NCBI RefSeq assembly: GCF_014207845.1 | Contig: NZ_JACHLC010000003.1 | Location: forward strand, 310,001 to 374,000 | Length of the DNA: 64,000 nt | Reading direction: 5' to 3' | From: Chryseobacterium shigense | Lineage (GTDB): Bacteria; Bacteroidota; Bacteroidia; Flavobacteriales; Weeksellaceae | Part shown: piece by piece, positions 34,710 through 43,060 of the stretch | How positions within the stretch are numbered: the stretch's first letter is position 1 | Layout: each line of letters starts with the position of its first letter | Translations under genes and position numbers: made by a program | Notes under the pieces: model-generated | What the model saw: the letters and a program-made list of their open reading frames with translations, nothing else | Database searches by the model: none | Told to the model about the DNA's origin: nothing

Positions 34710-35159
34710 ATGAAAAAATTAGTTTTAGCAATAGCATTTATCGGAATAGGAGGTTTTGCAATGGCACAACAGACAACAACTCCACAGGACAAACAGGCAA
34801 GAAGAGCAGAAATGCAGCAAAAAATGCAGCAGAGAGAACAGGAGCACCTGGATCAGATGCAGAAAGATCTTAATTTGAACCAGGCTCAGGTAGCTCAGAT
34901 CAAAGGTCTTCATGAAAAAAGAAAGTCTGAAATGAAAGCTGACTTTGAAAAAAATAAAGTAGCAAGGCAAGCCAAAATGGAAGATATGAAAGCTAAAAAA
35001 GCTCAGATGGATGCAGACATGAAGAAAATTCTTACCCCTGAACAATATGATAAATGGCAGGCTGACAGAAAAGCTAAAATGGAGCAGAGAAAGACGGCAA
35101 TGAAGGATAGAAAAATGATGAGAAAGCCTATGAATAATGATGCTCAGATAGCAAAATAA
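34710..35159 (+). CDS. Spy/CpxP-like periplasmic protein (DUF4890-like)
   Basis: A 149-residue exported protein with a signal peptide (MKKLVLAIAFIGIGGFAMA, before QQTTT) and a mature part that is nearly all helix and rich in Lys, Met, Gln and Glu (MQQKMQQREQEHLDQMQKDLNLN). The phrase LTPEQYDKWQ, near residue 112, resembles the LTxxQ motif of Spy/CpxP periplasmic chaperones. That motif and the methionine-rich helices are the basis of the call. It lies between the GGFRG protein and ferritin, so a role in metal or envelope stress is possible but not shown. A terminator separates it from each neighbour, so it is probably transcribed alone. Confidence 0.7.
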   Translation: MKKLVLAIAFIGIGGFAMAQQTTTPQDKQARRAEMQQKMQQREQEHLDQMQKDLNLNQAQVAQIKGLHEKRKSEMKADFEKNKVARQAKMEDMKAKKAQMDADMKKILTPEQYDKWQADRKAKMEQRKTAMKDRKMMRKPMNNDAQIAK

Positions 35160-35188
35160 CAATTCATAATTTTGATTTTTTAATGTGG

Positions 35189-35214
35189 AAAGGACGGGTT
35201 TACTCCCGTCCTTT
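35189..35214 (+). terminator. Terminator after the Spy-like gene
   Basis: AAAGGACGGG (35189-35198) pairs with CCCGTCCTTT (35205-35214), followed by TT. Confidence 0.9.
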
Positions 35215-35238
35215 TTGTATTAAATTTCATTAAAACTT

Positions 35239-35268
35239 TTGATTTCGGGCTTTTATTGCGTATTTTTG
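35239..35268 (+). promoter_or_regulatory. Promoter of the ferritin gene
   Basis: TTG at 35239-35241, a 19-nt spacer and TATTTTTG at 35261-35268. The spacing is ideal for the flavobacterial consensus. An in-frame TTG at 35256 falls within this promoter, which argues for the ATG at 35286 as the true start. Confidence 0.8.
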
Positions 35269-35285
35269 ACTATAAATTTATACTT

Positions 35286-35795
35286 ATGATCAGCGAAAAA
35301 ATTGCAACGTTAATTAACGAACAAATAGCTCACGAACAATATGCCGCACAATATTATCTTTCAATGTCTGCCTGGTTTTCAGGAAAGGACCTTGACGGAA
35401 TTGCGAATTATTTCAGAGTTCAGAGCAAAGAAGAATTGATGCATGCGGATAAAATGTTTGATTTTTTAAATGACGTGGGAGGGGAAATCATCATCGGGGA
35501 AATTGCAAAACCCCCGCATGAGTTCGAAAATGCTACCGATATTTTTGAAAAAGCATTGGAACACGAAAAGAAAGTAACCAAAAGTATTTTCAACATTGTG
35601 AAAAATGCTAATGATGAAGGCGATTTCGCAACAACTTCATTCCTTCAGTGGTTCATTAACGAGCAGGTAGAAGAAGAAGCAAGTGCTTCACAATATGTTA
35701 CAAAGATTAAGATGGTTTGCGACAATCCGTCTGCATTATATCTTTTCGATCAGGAATTGGCTCAGAGAGTTTTTACGCCCGATCCTACAGCTTAA
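35286..35795 (+). CDS. Ferritin
   Basis: A 169-residue FtnA-type ferritin that oxidises and stores iron. The helix with ferroxidase glutamate and histidine is NEQIAHEQYAAQYYLSMSAW then SKEELMHADKMF (EExxH). A further glutamate lies in EHEKKVTKSI, and the FINEQVEEEASASQYV helix contributes the last ligands. No heme-binding feature is evident, so it is a non-heme ferritin. An upstream in-frame TTG (35256) lies within the promoter, so the ATG at 35286 is preferred. The protein ends just before a 17-bp bidirectional terminator. Confidence 0.95.
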   Translation: MISEKIATLINEQIAHEQYAAQYYLSMSAWFSGKDLDGIANYFRVQSKEELMHADKMFDFLNDVGGEIIIGEIAKPPHEFENATDIFEKALEHEKKVTKSIFNIVKNANDEGDFATTSFLQWFINEQVEEEASASQYVTKIKMVCDNPSALYLFDQELAQRVFTPDPTA

Positions 35796-35813
35796 TTAAA
35801 TTATATTGTAATG

Positions 35814-35850
35814 AATATGCCCCGCCGTTCGGAGAACGGCGGGGCATATT
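35814..35850 (+). terminator. Strong bidirectional terminator between ferritin and the esterase-like gene
   Basis: Perfect 17-bp stem (35814-35830 with 35834-35850) closed by a three-base GGA loop, followed by TTATTT on the plus side and A/T-rich on the other. The minus-strand stop codon begins right after the stem at 35851. Confidence 0.92.
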
Positions 35851-37116
35851 TTATTTAGCTAAAAGTTTGGAATTTGTAGATTCCTTAATGAAAATGAGGT
35901 AATCAAAATCATCCGCAACATGGGTATCTCTAAATTCTTTTTGAGTCACAGTAGACCCCATTTGTCTGAATTTCATTTCATTTCCGGTAATCCAGCGTGC
36001 CAGCTCATTGTTTTCCTTTTTCAGGCTTTTCAGATCAAGGATGAATATAGGAATATCAAGTGAGTTTAAAATATTCTCAAGAGTTCCTTCGTAGGCTGTC
36101 TGTGCCGGAAAAGTGCCCACATCTCCGGAGCCGGGATTGAAGGCAGTATATGATCCGCTGTAAAATGCAAACCCGAAAGTGAGATAGTCATCTTTAAAGC
36201 CACGGTTGAGGTAGCTGCCCATTTTCAGATGATGATTGTTGATATGGCCATTATGAGCTGAAATAATCATTTTAGCATCCGGATTCTGGGAATGTATCCA
36301 TTTAATGTTTTCTGCCATATACAGATCCCTTTTCATGTAAGATTTGTCTGTAGTCTGCTCAATGATTCGTATGTTTTGCAGGAAACGGTTTCTCTCTCTT
36401 TCATCCGTTATTTTATTTGATAGCTCTCTGAAATCTGTAAAATGGTTCTGCAAGGCTTGCTTTTGTGTTTCTGAAATAGCTGTTCTTCCGGATTTTTTGC
36501 TTTGGGTCTGTTTTGTGATGGTTTCAAGGAGTGTTGAAAAATTATCCACATTTTCTTGTGGATAACCTGTGGAAATACAGATGCTCTTCATTTGTTCTAA
36601 TGCACCTTCATAATACTGCATGTCAAAACCGGTGAACTGTACTTTCTTAGAAGTGTTTTCATTATATTTTTTCATCCATTCCACCATGCTTAGCATTTCT
36701 TCGGTCTGCCAGATCCAGAAACGCATATCTTTCAGAAATATCTTCGGATCACCTTTCCCATGAAGTGTGTATTCATTCATCAGATAGGATTCAGGCATTA
36801 CAGCTTCCAGTGAAAAAATGCTGAAATCTTTATGAGGAACCATATATCGGATGAATCGGTCCTTCATTTTATAAATTTCGCTGGAGCCGTGAGAAACTTC
36901 CCCTAATGCAACAATTTTGGAATTCCCGATAAATGTATCAAGTACTTTGAGATCAGCCTGATCCGGATAATTTGGTTCGAAAGATTTCAGGGGATAAATG
37001 AATTTCTTAAGATAAATTTTTTCATCCGCAGTTAAACTTTTTTTCTGTGCATGCATACTGCAGAACAGCAGAATCATCAAAAGCGGGAGTATGGCTTTGA
37101 ATTTAATTTTTTTCAT
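35851..37116 (-). CDS. Erythromycin esterase-like (EreB/succinoglycan-type) exported protein
   Basis: A 421-residue protein with an N-terminal signal-like segment (FKAILPLLMILLFCSMHAQ) and an erythromycin esterase-like domain. Family landmarks are VALGEVSHGSSEIYKMKDR, with the catalytic-type histidine in SHG and the preceding glutamate, then FSIFSLEA, TGFDMQYY, and ISAHNGHINNH near the middle. True EreA/EreB proteins inactivate macrolides, but many homologues in Bacteroidota have unrelated or unknown substrates, so no resistance is claimed. The predicted export also differs from cytoplasmic Ere enzymes. The gene is divergent from no neighbour and ends at a shared terminator with ferritin. Confidence 0.78.
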   Translation of the reverse strand: MKKIKFKAILPLLMILLFCSMHAQKKSLTADEKIYLKKFIYPLKSFEPNYPDQADLKVLDTFIGNSKIVALGEVSHGSSEIYKMKDRFIRYMVPHKDFSIFSLEAVMPESYLMNEYTLHGKGDPKIFLKDMRFWIWQTEEMLSMVEWMKKYNENTSKKVQFTGFDMQYYEGALEQMKSICISTGYPQENVDNFSTLLETITKQTQSKKSGRTAISETQKQALQNHFTDFRELSNKITDERERNRFLQNIRIIEQTTDKSYMKRDLYMAENIKWIHSQNPDAKMIISAHNGHINNHHLKMGSYLNRGFKDDYLTFGFAFYSGSYTAFNPGSGDVGTFPAQTAYEGTLENILNSLDIPIFILDLKSLKKENNELARWITGNEMKFRQMGSTVTQKEFRDTHVADDFDYLIFIKESTNSKLLAK

Positions 37117-37236
37117 GGTTTATTTTTATCCGGCAAAACAAGGTTAAAAATATTTCCTTAAAAAAAATATCAACATAAAATTTTATTAAATTTTGTTTTA
37201 AAAAAGTTAAAACGTACAAATCAGAATTTTCGGTAA

Positions 37237-40200
37237 TTACAGGTAGATAAGTTGTGTTTTTAAAACTTTTCTTCCCAGGCTTTCCAGAATATTTTTATAC
37301 CTTTCGATCTGATATTCATTTTTCTCACTTTGCTCTCCTGTTTTGAAATCAACAATAATATAGCCCTCTTCTCCTTTTAAAATACGGTCTGGTCTGAAAA
37401 TATGGCTTTGACCTCTCTCAGAAATCATAATATCCTTCTCATTAATCACTTCCCACTTTTCATCAAAAAACTCAGAATATTTTCTGATGATCTGTACTAA
37501 AGTTTCCTGAATCTCATTTTTTTCTTCCAGCGTGATCTGCCCGTCCAGTACGTAGCTTTCCAGAACTTTGGCTATATCTTTTTCCGTATTGATCCTGGAC
37601 AGCAATTCATGCACGAAAAGCCCGATCCTTACTTTTTCATTTCGTACCTGATAGTTCCTTGAAGGTGTGGCAATCTTTATAGAAGACCTGTTTTCATTAA
37701 TATTTTTAAGGTTCTGAATATTCTTGGTCTTAAATAACGATATTTTATCCCTTGAATGTTTTTTCAGCATTTCCGGATGTACTTCATAGAGGTCAAATTC
37801 ATCAGCCCCTTCCGGATTCTTTTCATTAAAAAATTCCAGCAGTTCAAGGTTATTGGATGTCTTATTCGCCTTCTGAATATAGAAAAACAGCTGTTCTACA
37901 GGACGTGTGGTGGCTACATACTGAAGACACAATCTGTCAATAAGGTTTTTATAAGAATTTTTCCTGTTAAAAGCTTCTATTTCCTCATCATACACTTCAA
38001 GATATTTGCTGAACTGGTTGATGTTCACAGATTTCAGGGCATCATCATTATTCGTATCAAACCAATTCGTGAATTCACTGTCCCGGTTTTTGTTCATCAT
38101 CGGGATAAATACAATCGGGAATTCCAGTCCTTTAGATTTATGAATCGTCATGATCTGTACGGCATCAATATTTTCTGAAGCCTGGATCGTATAGGAAGAA
38201 GCTTCTTCATCCCAGTATTTTAGAAACTCTTTTGTACTGGCCCCTGCATTCTGTGTAAAATTGAAAAGCATTTCAAGGAAATTCAGCAGGAAATCCGTTT
38301 CCTTATTTTCCACAGCGAATTCATTGATGTAGTATTCCACAAAATTATACAGGTTGAATCTTGGAAAATTATCCTGTTTCAGCTTCAGGGAATAGGTATT
38401 CTGAATAAACTGAATAATTTCCTCATGCGTTTCTATATCCAGAATTTCTTTCATTTCCAGTGTGAAATCCTTCATGTGAATTCTCCCAAGCGTATTCAGA
38501 TAATACATCATCATAATCAGATTGGGCCTGTTCTTCGGATTGATTTCCCAACGCAGGAATTCAACAACGGCTTTCAGAGTATTGGAAAGTTCCAGGGTCA
38601 GACCTTTATCGGAAATCGTTTTGATATTTACTTCTTCACCCCGGTAGTTCACTTTAAGATTTCCCAGTTTCTGAGAATAGCTGAAAATATCAAAATTACC
38701 ACGGCATAAAATGGTAATATCAGAAAATTTAAACCCATTATTCAGGCTTTCCTGAATATCTTTCTGCATCCTTTCCGAAGTATCATTATAAAAATCCTCG
38801 TTCGTAAGATTTTCAATTAAATTTACTTTTATACGTCCTTCGATCTGTGATTTTGAATTCTGTTCAGCATCTTCCCCGAAAATATTCCTGTGTTCCTCTT
38901 CCAAACCTGCCGAATGATAACGGTACAGCTCGTTGTTGAACTGTACAATATTTTTGGCACTTCTCCAGTTATCTTTTAACACCAGAAGATCAGCTTCCTT
39001 AGGAGAAAATTCTTTCTTGTTGATAATATCCAGCATCAGCTTGCTTTCCCCTCCCCGGAACCGGTAGATACTTTGTTTAGGATCGCCTACCAGTGTAAAG
39101 GAAGTATTTTCTGTAGAGACACTGTGATCACGTAGCGGAACGAAATTCTGCCATTGCAGTTCCGAAGTATCCTGAAATTCATCAAAAAAATAATGCTGAA
39201 ACTGTGAGCCTACTTTTTCATAAATAAAAGCGGATGGTTCATTCTTAAGATTTTCATTGATCAGAATATTGAATTTTGAAAGCAGAACAAGATCATTTTC
39301 CTCTTCAATTTTTTTTAATTCATCCTGAATGTCTTTATTTACCTTAAGAGGAAGAAGTGCGGACAGGATTTTTTCCTTTTTTTGGGTTTCAATATATAAA
39401 AGGATGAGTTTCATTCTGTGTTCAAGAAGCTGATCCAGGATCTCAAAGATCTCAGGTTCCTTACTTTTTGATTTTGCGGAAGCTCCTTTCCTGTAATTAT
39501 TAACAACAGATTCTTCAAGTGTGGTAGGAAACGGAAAACCAGGTCTTTTCTGACTGTAAAAATCCTGAACCTTGGTGAAAAATCCGCCAATTCCGTTTTT
39601 GCCCTGTGCAAAATCTTCGATCTCAATGTTTCTGGATCTGAATAGTTCAATAGAGTTTGCAGCAAGTTCTTCAGACTGTTTTTTGTTCTGAACAATTTCC
39701 TTTCTGAGCGTATTTTTTATATTCTCATAATTCGTATCATCAAAGCTTTGGTTACTTTTCAGGTGCTCATAGTGGATGTCTTTTACAAATTCTTTTGCAG
39801 AATCATAAAGGCTTTTATTAAGATTGATCCTTTCATTGTTTTCCAAGCTGTAATCCACATAATCCATGAAAGAATTGGAGATATTTTCATTCTCGCCGAT
39901 CTGGTCAAGCATTTTATCCACAGCTTCTATCAGAAAAGGTTCCGCTTCAATTTCAAGATTAAAATTCTTAGCCAGGCCCAATTCATAGGAAAAACTTCTT
40001 ACCAGCCTTGAATTAAAGCGGTCAATCGTCCCGATATTCAATGTTGAATAATTATGAAGTATATAATCCAGCAGCTTTTTTGAACGGTTATGAAGCTCAT
40101 CAATCGTAATTTTAAGTCCTTCATTCTCCAATGCTTTCTGAATATTTTTCAGGTCATTGTTTTCTGCAAAATTGCCCGCCGAAAAGTTTCCGAGCCACGA

Positions 40201-40377
40201 CAGAATTCTTTCCTTCATCTCATTGGCCGCCTTATTGGTAAAAGTAAGAGCGAGAATATTCCGGATAGATTGCTGCTGGTTGGGATAGCGGAGACAGATC
40301 ATCAGAAGCCTCTGGACAAGGGCATATGTTTTCCCTGAACCGGCTGAAGCATTGATTACTGTGTAAGAATTTTGCAT
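37237..40377 (-). CDS. AddA/RecB-like UvrD-family helicase-nuclease
   Basis: A 1046-residue protein. UvrD-family motifs appear in order: Walker A ASAGSGKTYALVQR at the N-terminus, LALTFTNKAANEMKERI (Ia), FFDEFQDTS (II), LVGDPKQSIYRFRGGE (III), MTIHKSKGLEFPIVFIP (V), and LQYVATTRP (VI). The C-terminal 100 residues have a PD-(D/E)XK nuclease pattern, RPDRILKGEEGYIIVDFKTGE, characteristic of AddA/RecB. It should unwind and cut double-strand ends before RecA recombination. The partner AddB-type nuclease is not in this window, and no Chi site can be inferred. The gene is alone on its strand with the esterase downstream. Confidence 0.9.
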   Translation of the reverse strand: MQNSYTVINASAGSGKTYALVQRLLMICLRYPNQQQSIRNILALTFTNKAANEMKERILSWLGNFSAGNFAENNDLKNIQKALENEGLKITIDELHNRSKKLLDYILHNYSTLNIGTIDRFNSRLVRSFSYELGLAKNFNLEIEAEPFLIEAVDKMLDQIGENENISNSFMDYVDYSLENNERINLNKSLYDSAKEFVKDIHYEHLKSNQSFDDTNYENIKNTLRKEIVQNKKQSEELAANSIELFRSRNIEIEDFAQGKNGIGGFFTKVQDFYSQKRPGFPFPTTLEESVVNNYRKGASAKSKSKEPEIFEILDQLLEHRMKLILLYIETQKKEKILSALLPLKVNKDIQDELKKIEEENDLVLLSKFNILINENLKNEPSAFIYEKVGSQFQHYFFDEFQDTSELQWQNFVPLRDHSVSTENTSFTLVGDPKQSIYRFRGGESKLMLDIINKKEFSPKEADLLVLKDNWRSAKNIVQFNNELYRYHSAGLEEEHRNIFGEDAEQNSKSQIEGRIKVNLIENLTNEDFYNDTSERMQKDIQESLNNGFKFSDITILCRGNFDIFSYSQKLGNLKVNYRGEEVNIKTISDKGLTLELSNTLKAVVEFLRWEINPKNRPNLIMMMYYLNTLGRIHMKDFTLEMKEILDIETHEEIIQFIQNTYSLKLKQDNFPRFNLYNFVEYYINEFAVENKETDFLLNFLEMLFNFTQNAGASTKEFLKYWDEEASSYTIQASENIDAVQIMTIHKSKGLEFPIVFIPMMNKNRDSEFTNWFDTNNDDALKSVNINQFSKYLEVYDEEIEAFNRKNSYKNLIDRLCLQYVATTRPVEQLFFYIQKANKTSNNLELLEFFNEKNPEGADEFDLYEVHPEMLKKHSRDKISLFKTKNIQNLKNINENRSSIKIATPSRNYQVRNEKVRIGLFVHELLSRINTEKDIAKVLESYVLDGQITLEEKNEIQETLVQIIRKYSEFFDEKWEVINEKDIMISERGQSHIFRPDRILKGEEGYIIVDFKTGEQSEKNEYQIERYKNILESLGRKVLKTQLIYL

Positions 40378-40509
40378 TGCTGAACTTAGAATTGAGACTG
40401 CAAGTTAGCTAATTTTTAAGTGAAATTTTAACAAATCGGAGTGGTGATTTAACAGTTTAGGCTGCAAAAATCAAAAAGAAATCCTAAAACGCGTTAACTG
40501 TGGTTAAAC

Positions 40510-40542
40510 TTGTTATTTAGTTTAAAAATAATTCTAGCTTTG
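40510..40542 (+). promoter_or_regulatory. Promoter of the carboxypeptidase-regulatory-like exported protein
   Basis: TTG at 40510-40512 and TAGCTTTG at 40535-40542, with a 22-nt spacer. Because the TTG is part of a promoter, it is not the start codon; GTG 40561 is preferred. Confidence 0.5.
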
Positions 40543-40560
40543 CTCTATAAAAAACTGTCC

Positions 40561-41307
40561 GTGAAATTTAAACTACTCTTTCTTTTAACCACCTTTTTTT
40601 TCATTCATGCCAATGCCCAAAATTATATTTTCGGAAAAATAATTTCCGAAGATAATGCTGAAATTGCAGATGTTACCGTAGTTAATATCAGAACGGACGA
40701 AAGAGCAGTGACCAATAGAGACGGACATTTCATGGTTTCCGGAAGGGCAGGAGATGAATTACGTTTTGTAAAAGCAGGTTATGAACGCATCGTTAAAAAA
40801 GTTTCCAAAGAAAATATAGAATCTCCTATGAATGTTACCTTAGCGAGGGCTACAATATTAATTCCCGAAGTGGAGGTGAAGCAGGGTATTACAGGAGATC
40901 TTAAGATTGATGCAAAAAATCTCAACAGGCCTAAAAAGGTAGAGAAACTGGTAAAAGATATTGACCGGTATATTGCACAGAAATCAGATCCGAGAATACT
41001 GGCAGCAAAACCCGGAGAATTTGTACAGCCGAAAGGACAGGGCTTTTCTATAGGGAAGGTGAAGAATAAGTGGGACGATATTGATCTGGCCGGTTACCTG
41101 AAAACGGCTCTTGGTGAGGAATACTTCACAGATTTAAAAATAGATAAACCCCAGATAGATCATTTTATCAGCTACGTTATGGCAGGCGGATTCGAAAGAA
41201 AAAACATTCTGAAATACGGTTTCTGCAGTGATGCCGACCTCTATAGATTTCAACGGTTTGTATTGACAAGGATTTCTTCCTACCGGGCTCCACAGACTCA
41301 AAAATAA
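40561..41307 (+). CDS. Exported protein with carboxypeptidase-regulatory-like domain
   Basis: A 248-residue protein starting at GTG (MKFKLLFLLTTFFFIHANAQ), a typical signal peptide. It is followed by a carboxypeptidase D-regulatory-like (CarbopepD_reg_2) beta-sandwich (about residues 22-105; IFGKIISEDNAEIADVTVVN, TNRDGHFMVSGRAGDELRF, KAGYERIVKKV), as used at the N-terminus of TonB-dependent receptors. The C-terminal half (about 110-248) is basic and unrecognised. It has no barrel, so it is not a receptor itself. The gene has its own promoter and is followed by a SIMPL gene after 166 bp, but no clear common function. Confidence 0.72.
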   Translation: MKFKLLFLLTTFFFIHANAQNYIFGKIISEDNAEIADVTVVNIRTDERAVTNRDGHFMVSGRAGDELRFVKAGYERIVKKVSKENIESPMNVTLARATILIPEVEVKQGITGDLKIDAKNLNRPKKVEKLVKDIDRYIAQKSDPRILAAKPGEFVQPKGQGFSIGKVKNKWDDIDLAGYLKTALGEEYFTDLKIDKPQIDHFISYVMAGGFERKNILKYGFCSDADLYRFQRFVLTRISSYRAPQTQK

Positions 41308-41473
41308 ATGCAAAAGAGAACTTATATTAAACAAAGTTTTTATTTAATTCCGTTTTTGGTTTCCGCAGAAGTTTTTCTCAACAGCAATTAACCGGAATAA
41401 TGTTAAGAAATTCTTAAAATTCGGAATGAAAATTGATGTAGATTACACAAAATCAATCAATCACAATTTTTCT

Positions 41474-42208
41474 ATGAATAAAAATATTATTGCAGTAGCA
41501 GTCGGGGCACTTGGATTTGTTCTCGGACTCGGATTTTTAGGAAATGCTATTAAAAACAGGAACAAATCTGAAAATACCATTTCCGTAACGGGATTAGGCA
41601 CCAAACAGTTTACTTCCGATCTGATCACATGGTCCGGAAGTTTCTCCAAAAACAATTCGGATCTAAAGGCGGCTTATGATGAGCTGGCTATAGACAGAAA
41701 GGTCATTAATGATTATCTTCTTTCGAAAGGAATTAAACAGAATGAGATTGTATTTTCATCCGTTGATATTCAAAAACAGTTCAGGAGCTATAACGATTCT
41801 AACGGGAACTATGTGCAGGGTGAATTTTCAGGCTACAACCTTACCCAAAAAGTGTCTATTGAAAGTAAAGAGGTAGTGAAAATTGAGAATCTTTCCAGAA
41901 ATATTACAGAGATCATCAACAGGGGCATTGAGTTTACTTCCTCAGCACCATCTTATTTTTACACTAAACTGGCAACGGTAAAACAGGAAATGATTGCCAG
42001 TGCAACCAAAGATGCCAAAGAAAGGGCAGAAAAAATTGCGGAAAATTCAGGAAGCAGCCTGGGAAATCTTAAAAAAGCAACGATGGGAGTGATCCAGATC
42101 ACAGAACCTAATTCTAATGAAGACTATTCCTACGGCGGAACATTCAATACTTCCTCCAAAGAAAAAGAAGCCAATATTACCATTAAACTGGAATACGAAG
42201 TCAATTAA
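41474..42208 (+). CDS. SIMPL (DUF541) domain exported protein
   Basis: A 244-residue protein with an N-terminal hydrophobic anchor (NKNIIAVAVGALGFVLGLGFLGNAI) and a SIMPL domain (about 35-240). Domain features are NTISVTGLGTKQFTSDL, then DSNGNYVQGEFSGYNLTQKVSI and AKERAEKIAENSGSSLGNLKKATMG. SIMPL proteins are periplasmic or membrane anchored and form large oligomers in some bacteria. Its function is uncertain. ATG 41474 gives a normal signal anchor; an in-frame ATG at 41426 would add 16 residues and cannot be excluded. Confidence 0.85.
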   Translation: MNKNIIAVAVGALGFVLGLGFLGNAIKNRNKSENTISVTGLGTKQFTSDLITWSGSFSKNNSDLKAAYDELAIDRKVINDYLLSKGIKQNEIVFSSVDIQKQFRSYNDSNGNYVQGEFSGYNLTQKVSIESKEVVKIENLSRNITEIINRGIEFTSSAPSYFYTKLATVKQEMIASATKDAKERAEKIAENSGSSLGNLKKATMGVIQITEPNSNEDYSYGGTFNTSSKEKEANITIKLEYEVN

Positions 42209-42233
42209 TAAAGGAGATCAATAGCTGTTTAAG

Positions 42234-42282
42234 AATTCCCCTCCTGTAGAAGGGTGCAAATCAAAGATTTGACGGGGTGGTT
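42234..42282 (+). repeat. Dispersed palindromic element, copy 1
   Basis: A 49-bp element with the internal stem CAAATC-AAA-GATTTG and a terminal GACGGGGTGGTT. It resembles the segment at 60510-60566 in the opposite orientation and lies immediately before a terminator. It looks like a member of a widespread intergenic family of this genus. Confidence 0.7.
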
Positions 42283-42290
42283 CAAAAAAT

Positions 42291-42317
42291 AACCCGCAAG
42301 AGATCTTCCTGCGGGTT
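42291..42317 (+). terminator. Bidirectional terminator between SIMPL and GNAT genes
   Basis: AACCCGCA (42291-42298) pairs with TGCGGGTT (42310-42317), followed by TT. Confidence 0.85.
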
Positions 42318-42323
42318 TTATAT

Positions 42324-42836
42324 TTAATGATACACAACATCATAAATTTCGTCTTTGACTCTTTTTAAATCTTCGGGAATATAATTAGCCAGCAGCCACA
42401 GATCCAAAGGCTTTTTTCCTTCGCCATAGCTTGGCTGAACATACATTTCATCAATCAGGGTGAAACCGTTTTTCTGATAGAAAGAATAACGTCTTTTTGC
42501 ATCATCACCCAAATGCTCAGGTTCTATCTCAAGGATGATACGGGGATAGTTTTTAAACAGGTATCCCGTAATATGAGATCCCAGTTTCTGACTTCTGAAT
42601 GCCTCAAAAACTTCAAAATGTTCCATAAAAATATAAGAACTCAGCTCCCAGATAATAAGATAGCCAATAGCCTGGGATTCGTGAAGCACTGAAATTATTT
42701 TCACATGAGGATTTGAAAATAAAGCGGTAAACTGGTTCCAGTCTCTTTGTTCATCCGCGGGAAATGTACTGGAGTAAGAGGTATAGATGTCCCGGACTCT
42801 ATAGTCTTCGGCAGAGGTAATCGGTAAAAATTCCAT
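42324..42836 (-). CDS. GNAT family N-acetyltransferase
   Basis: A 170-residue GNAT protein. The core fold is indicated by VKIISVLHESQAIGYLIIWE, then SSYIFMEHFEVFEAFRSQKLGSHITGYL, where the acetyl-CoA loop is the FRSQKLGSHI segment (a Q/RxxGxG variant with K-L-G), and by the ending SFYQKNGFTLIDE typical of the C-terminal wedge. The substrate is unknown. It is the last gene of a minus-strand operon after PspC (2-nt gap) and DUF2851. A bidirectional terminator follows. Confidence 0.82.
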   Translation of the reverse strand: MEFLPITSAEDYRVRDIYTSYSSTFPADEQRDWNQFTALFSNPHVKIISVLHESQAIGYLIIWELSSYIFMEHFEVFEAFRSQKLGSHITGYLFKNYPRIILEIEPEHLGDDAKRRYSFYQKNGFTLIDEMYVQPSYGEGKKPLDLWLLANYIPEDLKRVKDEIYDVVYH

Positions 42837-42838
42837 AA

Positions 42839-43060
42839 TTATAAATCAAAAACGCTGGGTCTTCTTGTAATAAAAATATCTTTGATCCAAAGCGTGAATG
42901 CCAGTCCCAGATAAATCAAAAAGAAAAATCCGGCAGTTGCAAAAGTAGAATAGATGAAGAAGATCCTTAATTTAGATACAGGAATTCCCAGTTTAGCTCC
43001 CATTCTCGTAAGAACGCCAAACCATTCTCTTTCCATTTTGTGGCGGATATTATCAAGCAT
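42839..43060 (-). CDS. PspC-domain small membrane protein
   Basis: A 73-residue protein with an amphipathic N-terminal segment (MEREWFGVLTRMGAKLGIPVSKLRIFF) and one long hydrophobic helix (IFFIYSTFATAGFFFLIYLGLAFTLWI). Both match the PspC domain, in which a short loop carries G(I/V)PVxxLR. PspC in enterobacteria is a membrane sensor of stress. Here, without PspA and PspB neighbours, it probably senses something else. Its last 8 nt of coding context overlap DUF2851 upstream, and GNAT begins two nt after its stop, so it is the middle gene of a three-gene operon. Confidence 0.88.
   Translation of the reverse strand: MLDNIRHKMEREWFGVLTRMGAKLGIPVSKLRIFFIYSTFATAGFFFLIYLGLAFTLWIKDIFITRRPSVFDL

Noticed and set aside
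34725..35162. 145-codon minus-strand frame over the Spy-like gene
   Set aside because: Leu/Phe/His-rich mirror of a Lys/Met/Gln-rich helical protein; no independent promoter.
35851..37116. Macrolide resistance from the erythromycin esterase-like gene
   Set aside because: The domain is widespread in soil and water Bacteroidota with other roles, and this copy has an export signal. Resistance cannot be inferred from sequence alone.
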